Of a stretch of 50,148 nucleotides of DNA, positions 34,842-43,097 are shown one piece after another; position 1 is the first letter of the stretch, and every line of letters begins with the position of its first letter. The position numbers and the translations under genes are program-made. Below the pieces are notes generated by a model. That model saw only the letters and a program-made list of their open reading frames with translations, was not told the DNA's origin and searched no databases. The stretch comes from Pirellulales bacterium. Lineage in GTDB: Bacteria; Planctomycetota; Planctomycetia; Pirellulales; JAIMBC01. The stretch spans positions 1 to 50,148 of the forward strand of contig JAIMBC010000007.1 of NCBI GenBank assembly GCA_023511675.1, given 5' to 3'.

Positions 34842-35858
34842 ATGCGCAGCAAGACAGCGGAAAGCGAGCCTATTGTCGACCCAATGCTCATGGAGCCACA
34901 GATGGCGGCGTATCGGGCAATGCTTGTGGGAATACTCGCTGCGGTGGCGGGCTGTAGCAAGGTGCAGACGCCGAAGGCCGTGCCGGGGCCAGAGCGCGTA
35001 CCGGCTGCACATCTTCCCAATGCCTACCGCCTGCACCCCAAGGTGATCTCCGGCGGGCAGCCGGACGGCGAAGCGGGGTTTCGCGAACTGGCCGCCCTGG
35101 GGATCAAGACCGTGATCAGCGTCGATGGCGCCCAACCCGATATTGAGACGGCCAAGGCGTACGGCATGCGCTATGTGCACCTGCCCCACGGCTACGACGG
35201 AATCACGGAAGAGCGTGCGCGCGAGCTGGCCAAAGCCGTGCGAGAGCTGCCGGGGCCTATTTACATTCATTGCCACCATGGGCGTCATCGCAGCCCAACT
35301 GCCGCGGCGGTTGCCTGCGTCGGCGCGGGGCTGCTGCCCGCGGACGCCGCGTTGGGCGTGTTGGAGACCGCCGGCACGAACAAAGGCTACCGTGGCCTCT
35401 ACCATGCCGCCCAGAATGCCCGCCGCTTCGACGACGCCCTGCTGGATGCGCTGCAAGCCGAATTCCGGGAGCAGGTTCCTCTGCCGCCGCTGGCCGAGGC
35501 GATGGTGGAGCTGGACGAGACGTACGAGCACCTCCAGCGGATCCGTGGCGCCGGCTGGAAGGCCCCGGCCAGCCACCCGGATCTCGATCCGGCGCACGAG
35601 GCCCTGATCTTGCAGGAGCATTTTGCCGAGTTGCTGCGCCTCGACGAGGTGCAGCAACGGCCTGCCGACTTTGTTGAGATGTGCGCGTCGAGCCGCGATG
35701 CGGCAGGGGAGCTGCACGCCGTGCTGGCAGCGGGCAAGGAGGGCGGCACGGAGCGAGCCTCGTCCCTGCTGGACCAGATTCATGAGCTGTGCGGCCGGTG
35801 CCACCAGCAGTACCGCGACGTGCCATTGCACGAGCGGGGCAGCCAGCGGCGAGACTGA
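34842..35858 (+). CDS. Lipoprotein: tyrosine/dual-specificity phosphatase fused to a cytochrome c'-like domain
   Basis: The 338-residue protein has an N-terminal hydrophobic segment with a lipobox (ILAAVAGC, Cys38), so it should be anchored outside the cytoplasmic membrane. Residues about 60-200 form a cysteine-based phosphatase domain: GGQPDGEAGFRELAALGIKT, ISVDGAQPD, and the P-loop HCHHGRHRS with catalytic Cys144-x5-Arg150. Residues about 213-328 are helical (LAEAMVELDETYEHLQRI and three more helices) and end with CGRCH (Cys317, Cys320, His321) in ELCGRCHQQYRD, the C-terminal haem-attachment arrangement of cytochrome c'/c556. This implies a haem-bearing phosphatase. The domain calls are from motifs; substrate and redox role are unknown. 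ATG 34842 is one of several possible starts. Confidence 0.75.
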   Translation: MRSKTAESEPIVDPMLMEPQMAAYRAMLVGILAAVAGCSKVQTPKAVPGPERVPAAHLPNAYRLHPKVISGGQPDGEAGFRELAALGIKTVISVDGAQPDIETAKAYGMRYVHLPHGYDGITEERARELAKAVRELPGPIYIHCHHGRHRSPTAAAVACVGAGLLPADAALGVLETAGTNKGYRGLYHAAQNARRFDDALLDALQAEFREQVPLPPLAEAMVELDETYEHLQRIRGAGWKAPASHPDLDPAHEALILQEHFAELLRLDEVQQRPADFVEMCASSRDAAGELHAVLAAGKEGGTERASSLLDQIHELCGRCHQQYRDVPLHERGSQRRD

Positions 35859-36039
35859 GGCCAGCCAGGCGACGCATCTGTGGTGCTTGGGGGCACTTCG
35901 CCGCGGGGTCGGCACCGGGCAGTGTTCGTGGGGAGGTGCGCCGTGGCGCGGCGGGCGTGTACGTCACGGGCAGGAGCGGCAACATACGGGTGTTCGGTGT
36001 GCCCTAGCGCGGCGGGCGTGTACTGCAGCGAATCTCCGG

Positions 36040-37737
36040 CTAGTCCACGTATCCGAGGTCGCGTAGCCGGTCGAGAATCACGGCCTCTTCGCGCTCCGTG
36101 AGCGCGGCGCCATTTGTTCTGGCCGGGCCAGGCGTGGAGCAGGCGTTTGTGCGGCCAGCGGGGGGGAGGGGAGGCGCCGCCCTGGCTTGCGTTGCAGGCG
36201 GAGCATCCGTCGTCCGCTGATCAGTGTACGGCGTGTCGAACAGGGCCTGGCCCTGCATGGTAGTGGGCGGCTGCATGTTCAAGAGCCTAAGAATACTGGG
36301 GGCCAGGTCGCGCAGCTCGGCGCTGTGCAGGCAGCGGCGGCTCAGGCCTGGAACCTGGCAGAGCAGCATGCCTTCGCGGCGGTGGGTGCCGGTGAGCATG
36401 GGCTCCTGGCGGATGAGCTGGCTGCCGGGGTGCGCCTTGTGGCGGACGTGAAAGCCCGGGGCGGGGATGGCCACGAGGTCCGGCAGGTCGCCGCGGCTTG
36501 CTTCGTCCCGAGTGGTTGCCGCTGGCTCGAAGATTTCCACGAACAGGCATTGGCCGGTGGTGGGGTGGCGTGCCTCTTGCAGCGTGCCTAGCGTGTCTTG
36601 GCGTGCCTGCTCGCGCAGGCGTGGGGCGGCCAGGGTTCGGGTGCCGAAACGCTCAGGCGTGTTCAGGTAGATGAGCGCGGCCAGGTTCCCATGGAGCGTC
36701 AGTGCGGCCGTGCGGCGCCAGTCGACATTGGCCACGACGGAAACGGGGCGGGGTAGGTGGGCCGTACTGGTTCGGGACACATGCCGGCGGAGAAACTTGC
36801 GCAGCCGCCAGCCGATGCGTGTGCCGGCCTGGAAGATGCGGCTGCCGAGCGAGGAAAAGGCAAGCAGGCCGCCGCGTGCCAGCAACTCGGGCATGACAAT
36901 CTGCCCTGCGAACGGCCCGAATCCATGGTCGCTCAGCACCAGCACGGCCGCGTGCCGAGCCGCGGCCAGTTCCAGCAGTCGGCCCAGGCAATCGTCCAGT
37001 GTGCGGTAGGCGTGGCGGACACGATGGCACCAGGCTGGCTCGGCGGGGTTGGAGATGGGCGGTCCGAGCAGATGCCAGGTGCGGTGCTGCAAGCCGTCTA
37101 GATGCTGGAACTGCACGATCATCAGCCGCCAGTCACAATAGCGGTCGGCCAGGGCTGCCACGGCCGTACGTGCCCGAAAGGCCGCCTCCGTGCGGCGGAG
37201 GTAACAGGCCAGCTCGTCCCACGTTTGCGGCCGGCGGCGCCAGATGGGGTCCAAACTGTAGGAGATTCCCGCCTGGGCCACCCGCTGGCGGAACTGTTGC
37301 TGGGGCCCGAAGGCAGCGGCTGTCGAGGGAGTTCCCAGGCCGCTCAGCACCAGTCCGCGCCAGGCGGGGGAGATGGGCCACGTCATGGGCAGATCGATGG
37401 AGACTGCCTCCGCGTCCTGCTGAGAGATGGCATCAAGCAGGGTGGGTATGGGGAGCCGGCTGGCGTCTGCCAGCCGTGTGCGGCGGCTGGCCGGGTCGAA
37501 GTAGCGATAGTCCCAGACGCCGTGCACGTCCGGGTCGGCGCCGGTGAGGAACGTGGCCCAGGCGGTCGGCGTGATTGCTGGGAGCGTGGAGCGAAGCGGG
37601 GCCGAGATTGCCTCGCGCAGCAGAGCGGCAAGGTTTGGCATCACCCCTGCCTCGGCCAGCGGGAGGAGTGCGTCGAACGTGCCGCCATCGAAGCCGGCCA
37701 CCAGCACCCGCTCTGCGCGAATCGAGGGGGGCCTCAT
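36040..37737 (-). CDS. Alkaline-phosphatase-superfamily phosphodiesterase/nucleotide pyrophosphatase
   Basis: The 565-residue protein belongs to the type I phosphodiesterase/alkaline-phosphatase superfamily. The N-terminus VLVAGFDGGTFDALLPL holds the first metal-binding Asp; LPAITPTAWATFLTGADPDVHG holds the likely Thr nucleophile; VLVLSDHGFGPFAG holds the later metal ligands. Such enzymes cleave phosphodiesters of nucleotides, lipids or sugar-phosphates. The tail is proline/alanine-rich and ends LRDLGYVD, a tail common in planctomycete members. Its ATG overlaps the methyltransferase stop as ATGA, so it is translationally coupled to that gene and follows a membrane glycosyltransferase; a polymer or lipid-glycan substrate is inferred. 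Confidence 0.85.
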   Translation of the reverse strand: MRPPSIRAERVLVAGFDGGTFDALLPLAEAGVMPNLAALLREAISAPLRSTLPAITPTAWATFLTGADPDVHGVWDYRYFDPASRRTRLADASRLPIPTLLDAISQQDAEAVSIDLPMTWPISPAWRGLVLSGLGTPSTAAAFGPQQQFRQRVAQAGISYSLDPIWRRRPQTWDELACYLRRTEAAFRARTAVAALADRYCDWRLMIVQFQHLDGLQHRTWHLLGPPISNPAEPAWCHRVRHAYRTLDDCLGRLLELAAARHAAVLVLSDHGFGPFAGQIVMPELLARGGLLAFSSLGSRIFQAGTRIGWRLRKFLRRHVSRTSTAHLPRPVSVVANVDWRRTAALTLHGNLAALIYLNTPERFGTRTLAAPRLREQARQDTLGTLQEARHPTTGQCLFVEIFEPAATTRDEASRGDLPDLVAIPAPGFHVRHKAHPGSQLIRQEPMLTGTHRREGMLLCQVPGLSRRCLHSAELRDLAPSILRLLNMQPPTTMQGQALFDTPYTDQRTTDAPPATQARAAPPLPPAGRTNACSTPGPARTNGAALTEREEAVILDRLRDLGYVD

Positions 37738-38507
37738 GACAGCCGGCTGCCCTCGCTGCGCTGCCGTGGCGGCGCCAGCAGGCCTGCGCCCGCCGCGCCG
37801 GCCACGGGCAGCCGGAGCACGAAGCTGGCGGTGTACTGCTCGCGCCAGCGGCGGCGATCTCCCTTGCTGCGCAGCCATCCCAACAGCCAGCGGCGGGCCT
37901 TGACCTTCCAGGGCTGTGCCTCCGCCGCCCGTCGCAGCCAGTCCTGAAACGCCGTCACGAACTGCTGCAAGCGGCTGGCGAGATCGGCGGCGATCGGCTG
38001 CTTGAACCCCATGCCCAGCACCGTGTGCGGCCGGCTGTCCCCTCCCTGCCAGGCCACCAGCGACGCTTCGAGCGGTTCCAGCAGCCGCGCCACGCAAGAG
38101 GGCGTCAGCCGCCAGTAATCGTCAGGATGATGGTGCACGTGAAAGTCGAACGGCACCGCCACCACCAGTGTGCCGCCGGGGGCCAGCACGCGGCACAATT
38201 CGTTAACGGCTTGCTCGATCTTAAACACGTGTTCCAGGGTATCGACACACACGGCAGTCGGCACGGACCCGGAGGGCAAGCTCAAGCCCGCCAGGTCTTC
38301 AATGCGATCGACTCCCGGGCCAGGACGCACATCGCAACCCACATATTCCCGACCGGGGAACAGGGGGCGCAGATCGGCATCTTCCTCCTGTCCCGCCACC
38401 AGGTACGACCCGAACTCGTATACCGGTCCCCGCAGCGCGAGGATCTCGGCCGCCAAGGCCACGAACGCCCGCACGTTAGCGCGCATGACGCCATCCTCTT
38501 CTGGCAA
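37734..38507 (-). CDS. SAM-dependent methyltransferase (type 11/12)
   Basis: A 257-residue class I methyltransferase. Motif I is degenerate (GPVYEFGSYLVAGQ); YVGCDVRPGPGVDRIEDL is the acidic loop after strand 2; AVCVDTLEHVFKIEQAVNEL is motif II; and LAPGGTLVVAVPFDFHVHHH gives motif III. DYWRLTPSCVARLLE is typical of methyltransferases found in glycan and cell-surface clusters. The start at 38507 overlaps the upstream glycosyltransferase by 32 bases; ATG 38486 would reduce this to 11. The stop overlaps the phosphodiesterase ATG. The likely role is methylation of a surface glycan or a small precursor, inferred from context. Confidence 0.85.
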   Translation of the reverse strand: MPEEDGVMRANVRAFVALAAEILALRGPVYEFGSYLVAGQEEDADLRPLFPGREYVGCDVRPGPGVDRIEDLAGLSLPSGSVPTAVCVDTLEHVFKIEQAVNELCRVLAPGGTLVVAVPFDFHVHHHPDDYWRLTPSCVARLLEPLEASLVAWQGGDSRPHTVLGMGFKQPIAADLASRLQQFVTAFQDWLRRAAEAQPWKVKARRWLLGWLRSKGDRRRWREQYTASFVLRLPVAGAAGAGLLAPPRQRSEGSRLS

Positions 38508-40146
38508 GCTGCACCGGATTCCAACGATACACGGCCACCCGCGTCTGCCGCCGGCCAGTCCCGGAAACGAAGCGTGCCGCCAGCTCGCCTGTCTCTGCCA
38601 GCGCGCGGAGGGTACGTGCCCGGCGGCCCGAACCAGTCAGTTCCCGTTCCTCCACCACCAGCCAGGCCGTACCAGGCTCTACCAGCGCGCGCTCCGCCTG
38701 ATCGAACCGCCAGGTACTCCTTCCGCTGTAGAGCGCCGTCCAGGCGTGTGTGTCCAGCACAGCATCGTTGCCCGCTGCTGCTGCCAACCACAACCCCGCC
38801 TGGCGATGCGCCGCGCGATAAGCGTGAAACGGCGCCAGCGTGCGGGGCAAGGCCGCCGCAAGCACGGCCGCTGCCACGCTGGCCGTCCACAGCCGCCGGA
38901 CGTTTGCCACGCCGGCTGCCCACAACCAGCCGCGGTCTGTCCCGCCGCCCAGCCCGCTTCTCCTCCAAACCCGCCAGGCAAGGCGGCCAGCCCGGAGCAT
39001 TCCCAACCCGCACCAGCCGCAGCCGAGCACCACTACCGGCAGCACATGCCGCGTGGAAAGGTAGCCCGTCCCCGTGGCGTACCACCACGCAGCCACGCAC
39101 CACACGCCAGACACGGCGATGGCCAGCCGGTCGATCGGCCGCCACGGCTTGCCACGCATCGAGCAGATGCCCCAGGCGGCCAGCACCAATCCCCACGGCA
39201 ACAAACCTTGCATCAGCTCGCGGAACAGCTCCCAACCTGCAGGCAGCCAGCCGCTGAAGCGGATGCTTTCTTGCGGGTCCTTCTTGCCGAAGGTCATCCA
39301 CTCGCCATTCTCCAGCCGCCAGTGATCCTGCCATGCCGGAGGGGGGAGGGGGCGTGCCTCTGCCGGGGCGTTGAGCGGTAGTGCAGGCTCCTCGACCCTC
39401 GCCCCACACACGCGCTGCCAGGCCGCCTGCGGCGTAGCCGCGCCGCTTGCCGCCACCACCGGAACCAGTACTGCCAGACAGCCCGCAACCAGAAAGCCGG
39501 CTGCCAGCAACGCCCCCCACGAACGCTGCACCCCCCCCTGCCGCACACGCAAAATGGCTTCCCATCCCAGGGACACACAGATGGCTGCCGGCAACAGCGC
39601 AGATGTTCCCTTCACCAGCATCGCCGCGCCGCACGCCACCCCGGCCCCTACCAGCCACCGCCGGCTGCCCCCCGCCAGGTACTCGCCACAGGCCCACAAA
39701 GCCAGCACCTGAAACAGCAGCAGCAAGCTGTCGCATGTGCCCGCCACGCCGAGCCGCGCCACTTCCGTCGCCACCGTAAAGAACGCCGCCCCAGCCAACG
39801 CGCCGGAGCGACCCACCATTCGCGTCAATAGCAAGAACACCATCGCCGGTAGTGCCGCCATCGGCAGGGCCGACGCCAACTGCAGCGGTGCCGCCCAGTC
39901 AGACGCGCGGATCAGGCCCGCCGCCAGCAGCGCACGTCGAACCACCACCGCCCACAGCGAAAAGCCCACAGGGTCCGGCTCGCTCCGCCACGTCTCCCGT
40001 ACCCCCACGCGCTCGATGCTCTGGGCCACAGCGGCAAATCGCGTCGCGTCTGCAGCAGGCAACTCCGCCCGTGCAAGCATCAGGCCCTGCAAGCCCGTTG
40101 CTGCGACCGCCAGCCCGACAATACACCAACCAAACCGGACCTTCAT
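38476..40146 (-). CDS. ArnT/PMT-like membrane glycosyltransferase (GT39/GT83 type)
   Basis: A 556-residue multi-pass membrane protein, with helices beginning at residue 5 (FGWCIVGLAVAATGLQGLML) and about ten further hydrophobic stretches. The first extracytoplasmic loop contains ELPAADATRFAAVAQSI, in the place where GT-C enzymes carry their acidic catalytic residue. GTCDSLLLLFQVLALW and VKGTSALLPAAICVSLG fit the dolichyl/undecaprenyl-phosphate-mannose-protein mannosyltransferase group. These use polyprenyl-phosphate sugars to glycosylate proteins or lipid A outside the membrane; the acceptor here is unknown. It is the first gene of an overlapping set with a methyltransferase and a phosphodiesterase. 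Confidence 0.82.
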   Translation of the reverse strand: MKVRFGWCIVGLAVAATGLQGLMLARAELPAADATRFAAVAQSIERVGVRETWRSEPDPVGFSLWAVVVRRALLAAGLIRASDWAAPLQLASALPMAALPAMVFLLLTRMVGRSGALAGAAFFTVATEVARLGVAGTCDSLLLLFQVLALWACGEYLAGGSRRWLVGAGVACGAAMLVKGTSALLPAAICVSLGWEAILRVRQGGVQRSWGALLAAGFLVAGCLAVLVPVVAASGAATPQAAWQRVCGARVEEPALPLNAPAEARPLPPPAWQDHWRLENGEWMTFGKKDPQESIRFSGWLPAGWELFRELMQGLLPWGLVLAAWGICSMRGKPWRPIDRLAIAVSGVWCVAAWWYATGTGYLSTRHVLPVVVLGCGWCGLGMLRAGRLAWRVWRRSGLGGGTDRGWLWAAGVANVRRLWTASVAAAVLAAALPRTLAPFHAYRAAHRQAGLWLAAAAGNDAVLDTHAWTALYSGRSTWRFDQAERALVEPGTAWLVVEERELTGSGRRARTLRALAETGELAARFVSGTGRRQTRVAVYRWNPVQLARRGWRHAR

Positions 40147-40617
40147 CCGTGAACCGTCGTCACACCTGTCGGACCGTCGTCGCTAGGGTGGCCGCTGCCG
40201 CAGCACCCCCGCCCGCAACGCCTGCCATCGCGTGCAGCCGTTCGGCAAGTCCAATGCATCTTGTGCTTGCAAAGCAGACCGGTCTGCCCCACCTGGCCAG
40301 CTTGCATTCCTAGAGGCGGCAACCTACTACCCAGAGTCTTCGCAGGTCAATCTCGGTTTGCAGCTTCTGCCCGCCAGTCCCCGCCTAGCGGCGACCGGCA
40401 GCCCAGGTACCATGCGGCCCATTGCAGTGCGGCCACGCGCCACCCGGCACTCGCCGCCCGGCTACCCCACCATGCCACGCTCTCGAGGCCGCCGGCACGC
40501 ACGCCCGCCGCTGCGGTGCCCACTCGTGTGACTTTGGGGCGTCCGGGGCGTTCGGGCAGAAATGCTAGCTTGACCCGGGGCTCCCTCACGCCGGCTGCAT
40601 CACACCTCCCTGCGCTT
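40147..40617. other. Intergenic region, no gene recognised
   Basis: These 471 bases lie between tsaE (stop side) and the glycosyltransferase start. Open frames have no protein character. The glycosyltransferase promoter should be in the left part. Confidence 0.45.
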
Positions 40618-41133
40618 CTACGATGCCTCGGAGGCGCGCGTGGCGGGCACGGAAAGGCCAGCTAGCGCCTGGGAGAGCCGCTGTGCCAATGCTGCCCGTG
40701 ACGTACGCAGCACGAACCTGCGGCGGCCCGCATCGAGGATCTCGATGCGAATTTCCAGATCGGGTACGGGGGCCGCCTCGGCAACCTTGCCGTACCACTC
40801 GATGAACATCAGCCCGTCTGGGGGAAAAAACTCCTCTGCGGCCAGGGCCGTAAACTCTTGCGGGCGTTGCAGGCGGAAGGCATCCAGATGCACGATCGGC
40901 CGACTGCCCTCGTATGCCTGCATCAACACAAAGGTGGGACTGGTTACCTGTGCGGGGTCCACGCCCAGCGCCTCGGCCACGGCCTTGACCAGGGCCGTCT
41001 TGCCAGCACCCAGCGGTCCCTCCAGGGCCACCAGCGTACCATCGGGCAAACAGCGAGCGAGGGCTGCCCCCAGCGCGGCGGTGGTCCTCAGGTCCGGCGC
41101 TTCAATCACGAATTCGTACCCAGGGGCAGCCAT
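40618..41133 (-). CDS. tsaE: tRNA threonylcarbamoyladenosine biosynthesis ATPase TsaE
   Basis: A 171-residue P-loop ATPase needed, with TsaB and TsaD, to make t6A37 on tRNAs reading ANN codons. It shows the Walker A EGPLGAGKTALVKAVAEALG (from 38), VTSPTFVLMQAYEG, IVHLDAFRL and the conserved MFIEWYGKV. Length and motif order fit TsaE. It starts 63 bases after the thiL stop on the same strand, and the two are probably cotranscribed. Confidence 0.95.
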   Translation of the reverse strand: MAAPGYEFVIEAPDLRTTAALGAALARCLPDGTLVALEGPLGAGKTALVKAVAEALGVDPAQVTSPTFVLMQAYEGSRPIVHLDAFRLQRPQEFTALAAEEFFPPDGLMFIEWYGKVAEAAPVPDLEIRIEILDAGRRRFVLRTSRAALAQRLSQALAGLSVPATRASEAS

Positions 41134-41196
41134 GTAATAGGGCAGCTAGTAGCAAGCAATGCGGGGGGCATGATAGCCAGCGGAGGCAGGTGCCAC

Positions 41197-42129
41197 TCAC
41201 GCGCTGGTCTTTGCTCCTTGGTGCAGGTAACCTGCTGGCGGCAGCTCGATCATCTGGCCTTGCAGATCGATCTGCCACAGGCCCGGCTGATCGGTCAGCC
41301 AGCCGATCTGGGTGAGGGGAATCGCCAGCGGCTGCTCGGCGAGGATCTGCTCGGCGGCCTGCGGCGGTACGGCGAGCAGCAGCTCGAAATCCTCCCCATC
41401 CGAAAGGGCGTGGAAATGGGCAGGCTGCTTAGTCTGCTGTGCCTGGCGGCGGGCGGCCTCTGCGAGGGGGAGCGCGGCCAGCTCGATCACCGCCCCGCAT
41501 CCGCTGGCCTGGCACAAGCGCCACAGGTCGAGCGCCAGGCCGTCGCTAATATCCAGGCACGCATGGAGCGTGTAGCGTTCATGCAGCGTGATCGCCTCGC
41601 GGACGCGCGGCTCGAAGTCGAGATGTTTGCCGAGGATACTCCCGCCCAGCCAGCCGGTGACCAGCAGCCGATCGCCAGCTCGGCCGCCGCTGCGCAACAG
41701 CGGGCCCCTTCCTGTCGACTCGGCCAGCAGCGTGACGCAGATGCAAAGGGGTCCGTCCCAGGTGTTGGTATCCCCGCCGGCAATCGCCACGTTGTAGGCA
41801 GCCGCCAGCGGCAACAGGCCCTCGTAGAGCCGTTCGGCAAGCTGCCCAGCCCCGGCCCGGGGCAGAGACAGAGCGACCACGGCTGCCAGCGGCCTGGCTG
41901 CCATGGCTGCGGCATCACTCAGGTTGACAGCCAGTGCCTTGCGCCCCGCGCGTCGGGGATCGATCTCGCTCAGATGGAAGTCCACGCCGTCCGCGAGCAT
42001 GTCGACCATCACCAGGCAGTCTCGCTCGTGTGCCCAACGGAGCACGGCGGCATCGTCCCCCACCCCCACGCGCACCAAGGGGTGAGGCTCGATCCGCTGT
42101 GTCAGCCACTTGAGAAACTCCAGCTCCAT
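41197..42129 (-). CDS. thiL: Thiamine-monophosphate kinase
   Basis: The 310-residue enzyme phosphorylates thiamine monophosphate to thiamine diphosphate with ATP. It has VGVGDDAAVL (21-30), MVDMLADGVDFHL, GRKALAVNLSDAAAM, AIAGGDTNTWDG, ACLDISDGLALDLWRL, and the nucleotide-contacting SDGEDFELLLAV. The frame is open upstream to 42171, but MELEFLKWL at 42129 is the family's N-terminus. It is divergent from rsmG with a gap of 156 bases and is followed by tsaE. Confidence 0.95.
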   Translation of the reverse strand: MELEFLKWLTQRIEPHPLVRVGVGDDAAVLRWAHERDCLVMVDMLADGVDFHLSEIDPRRAGRKALAVNLSDAAAMAARPLAAVVALSLPRAGAGQLAERLYEGLLPLAAAYNVAIAGGDTNTWDGPLCICVTLLAESTGRGPLLRSGGRAGDRLLVTGWLGGSILGKHLDFEPRVREAITLHERYTLHACLDISDGLALDLWRLCQASGCGAVIELAALPLAEAARRQAQQTKQPAHFHALSDGEDFELLLAVPPQAAEQILAEQPLAIPLTQIGWLTDQPGLWQIDLQGQMIELPPAGYLHQGAKTSA

Positions 42130-42285
42130 CTTTCCATTATGATGTGCAGCAGTGCCAAACCGTAGCCGCATCAGCCGAATCGGCCGGCCGCAGCCCGCAA
42201 CTTAGGCCGCGGACCCGCGATGGAGAAACTCCCTGCTACCTGCTCCTGCGCCCGCTTCCGCCACTTTGCTTCTCTCGCCCCTGTG

Positions 42286-42942
42286 ATGACCGATCTATCC
42301 AATGCCGATTCGCTGGCCGATGCACTGGCACGTCACCAGATCGCCTTGCAGCCCGAGCAACAAGCGGCGATCGATCGCTACTGCCGCATGCTGTGGCAGA
42401 AAAACCAGCACCTCAACCTCACGCGCCATACGGACTACGAAAAGTTCGTCGGCCGCGACCTGGTCGACGCTCAGGTGATCGCCAGCCAGCTCGAGCCTGG
42501 CGAAACCGTGCTCGATGTGGGCACCGGCGGAGGCGTGCCCGGCATCCTGCTGGCCATCCTCCGCCCCGATCTGCACGTGCAGCTTTGCGAGTCTGTGGGG
42601 AAAAAGGCCCGCGCGGTCGAGGAGTTTGTGCGTGAGCTGGGGCTCGACATTCCCGTGCATGCCGAGCGTGCAGAGTCGGTCCTGGGTCAGCGCAGCTTCG
42701 ATACGCTCGTGGCCCGCGCCGTGGCACCCTTGCCCAAGTTGCTTCGATGGCTGCGTCCCTACTGGTCCAGCTTTGGGCGGCTGCTGGTGGTCAAAGGGCC
42801 GGCCTGGCTGGAAGAGCGGCGTGAGGCCCGGCGGCTTCACCTGCTCGATGGCTTCCGCCTGCGCCGCCGTGCAAGCTGGCCGCTGCCGGGCAGCCACAAT
42901 CAGAGCGTACTGCTGGAAATCTCGCCGAAAACGGAAGAGTAA
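42286..42942 (+). CDS. rsmG: 16S rRNA (guanine-N7)-methyltransferase RsmG
   Basis: A 218-residue methyltransferase that modifies G527 (E. coli numbering) of 16S rRNA. It contains LWQKNQHLNLTRHTDYEKFVGRD-type N-terminal residues, the SAM motif VLDVGTGGGVPGILLAI, LCESVGKKARAVEEF, and FDTLVARAVAPLPKLL, all typical of RsmG/GidB. ATG 42286 gives the usual length; an upstream ATG at 42220 adds residues that do not resemble the family. The gene is isolated from the oriC-type mnmG/parAB cluster in which it is often found. Confidence 0.95.
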   Translation: MTDLSNADSLADALARHQIALQPEQQAAIDRYCRMLWQKNQHLNLTRHTDYEKFVGRDLVDAQVIASQLEPGETVLDVGTGGGVPGILLAILRPDLHVQLCESVGKKARAVEEFVRELGLDIPVHAERAESVLGQRSFDTLVARAVAPLPKLLRWLRPYWSSFGRLLVVKGPAWLEERREARRLHLLDGFRLRRRASWPLPGSHNQSVLLEISPKTEE

Positions 42943-43097
42943 TTGAAGGGCGCCTTCGTTTCAGGCCGCGGCAAGCTGCTCCGCCTCGCCTGCAAGCCGC
43001 CACGCAGGATGGCGAAGCCGCTTTGGAACGCCAGCCATCCCACCGCAACGGTCCTTTTCCTTTGACGGCGCCGCATCCGGCTGGACAGAATAGGTGT

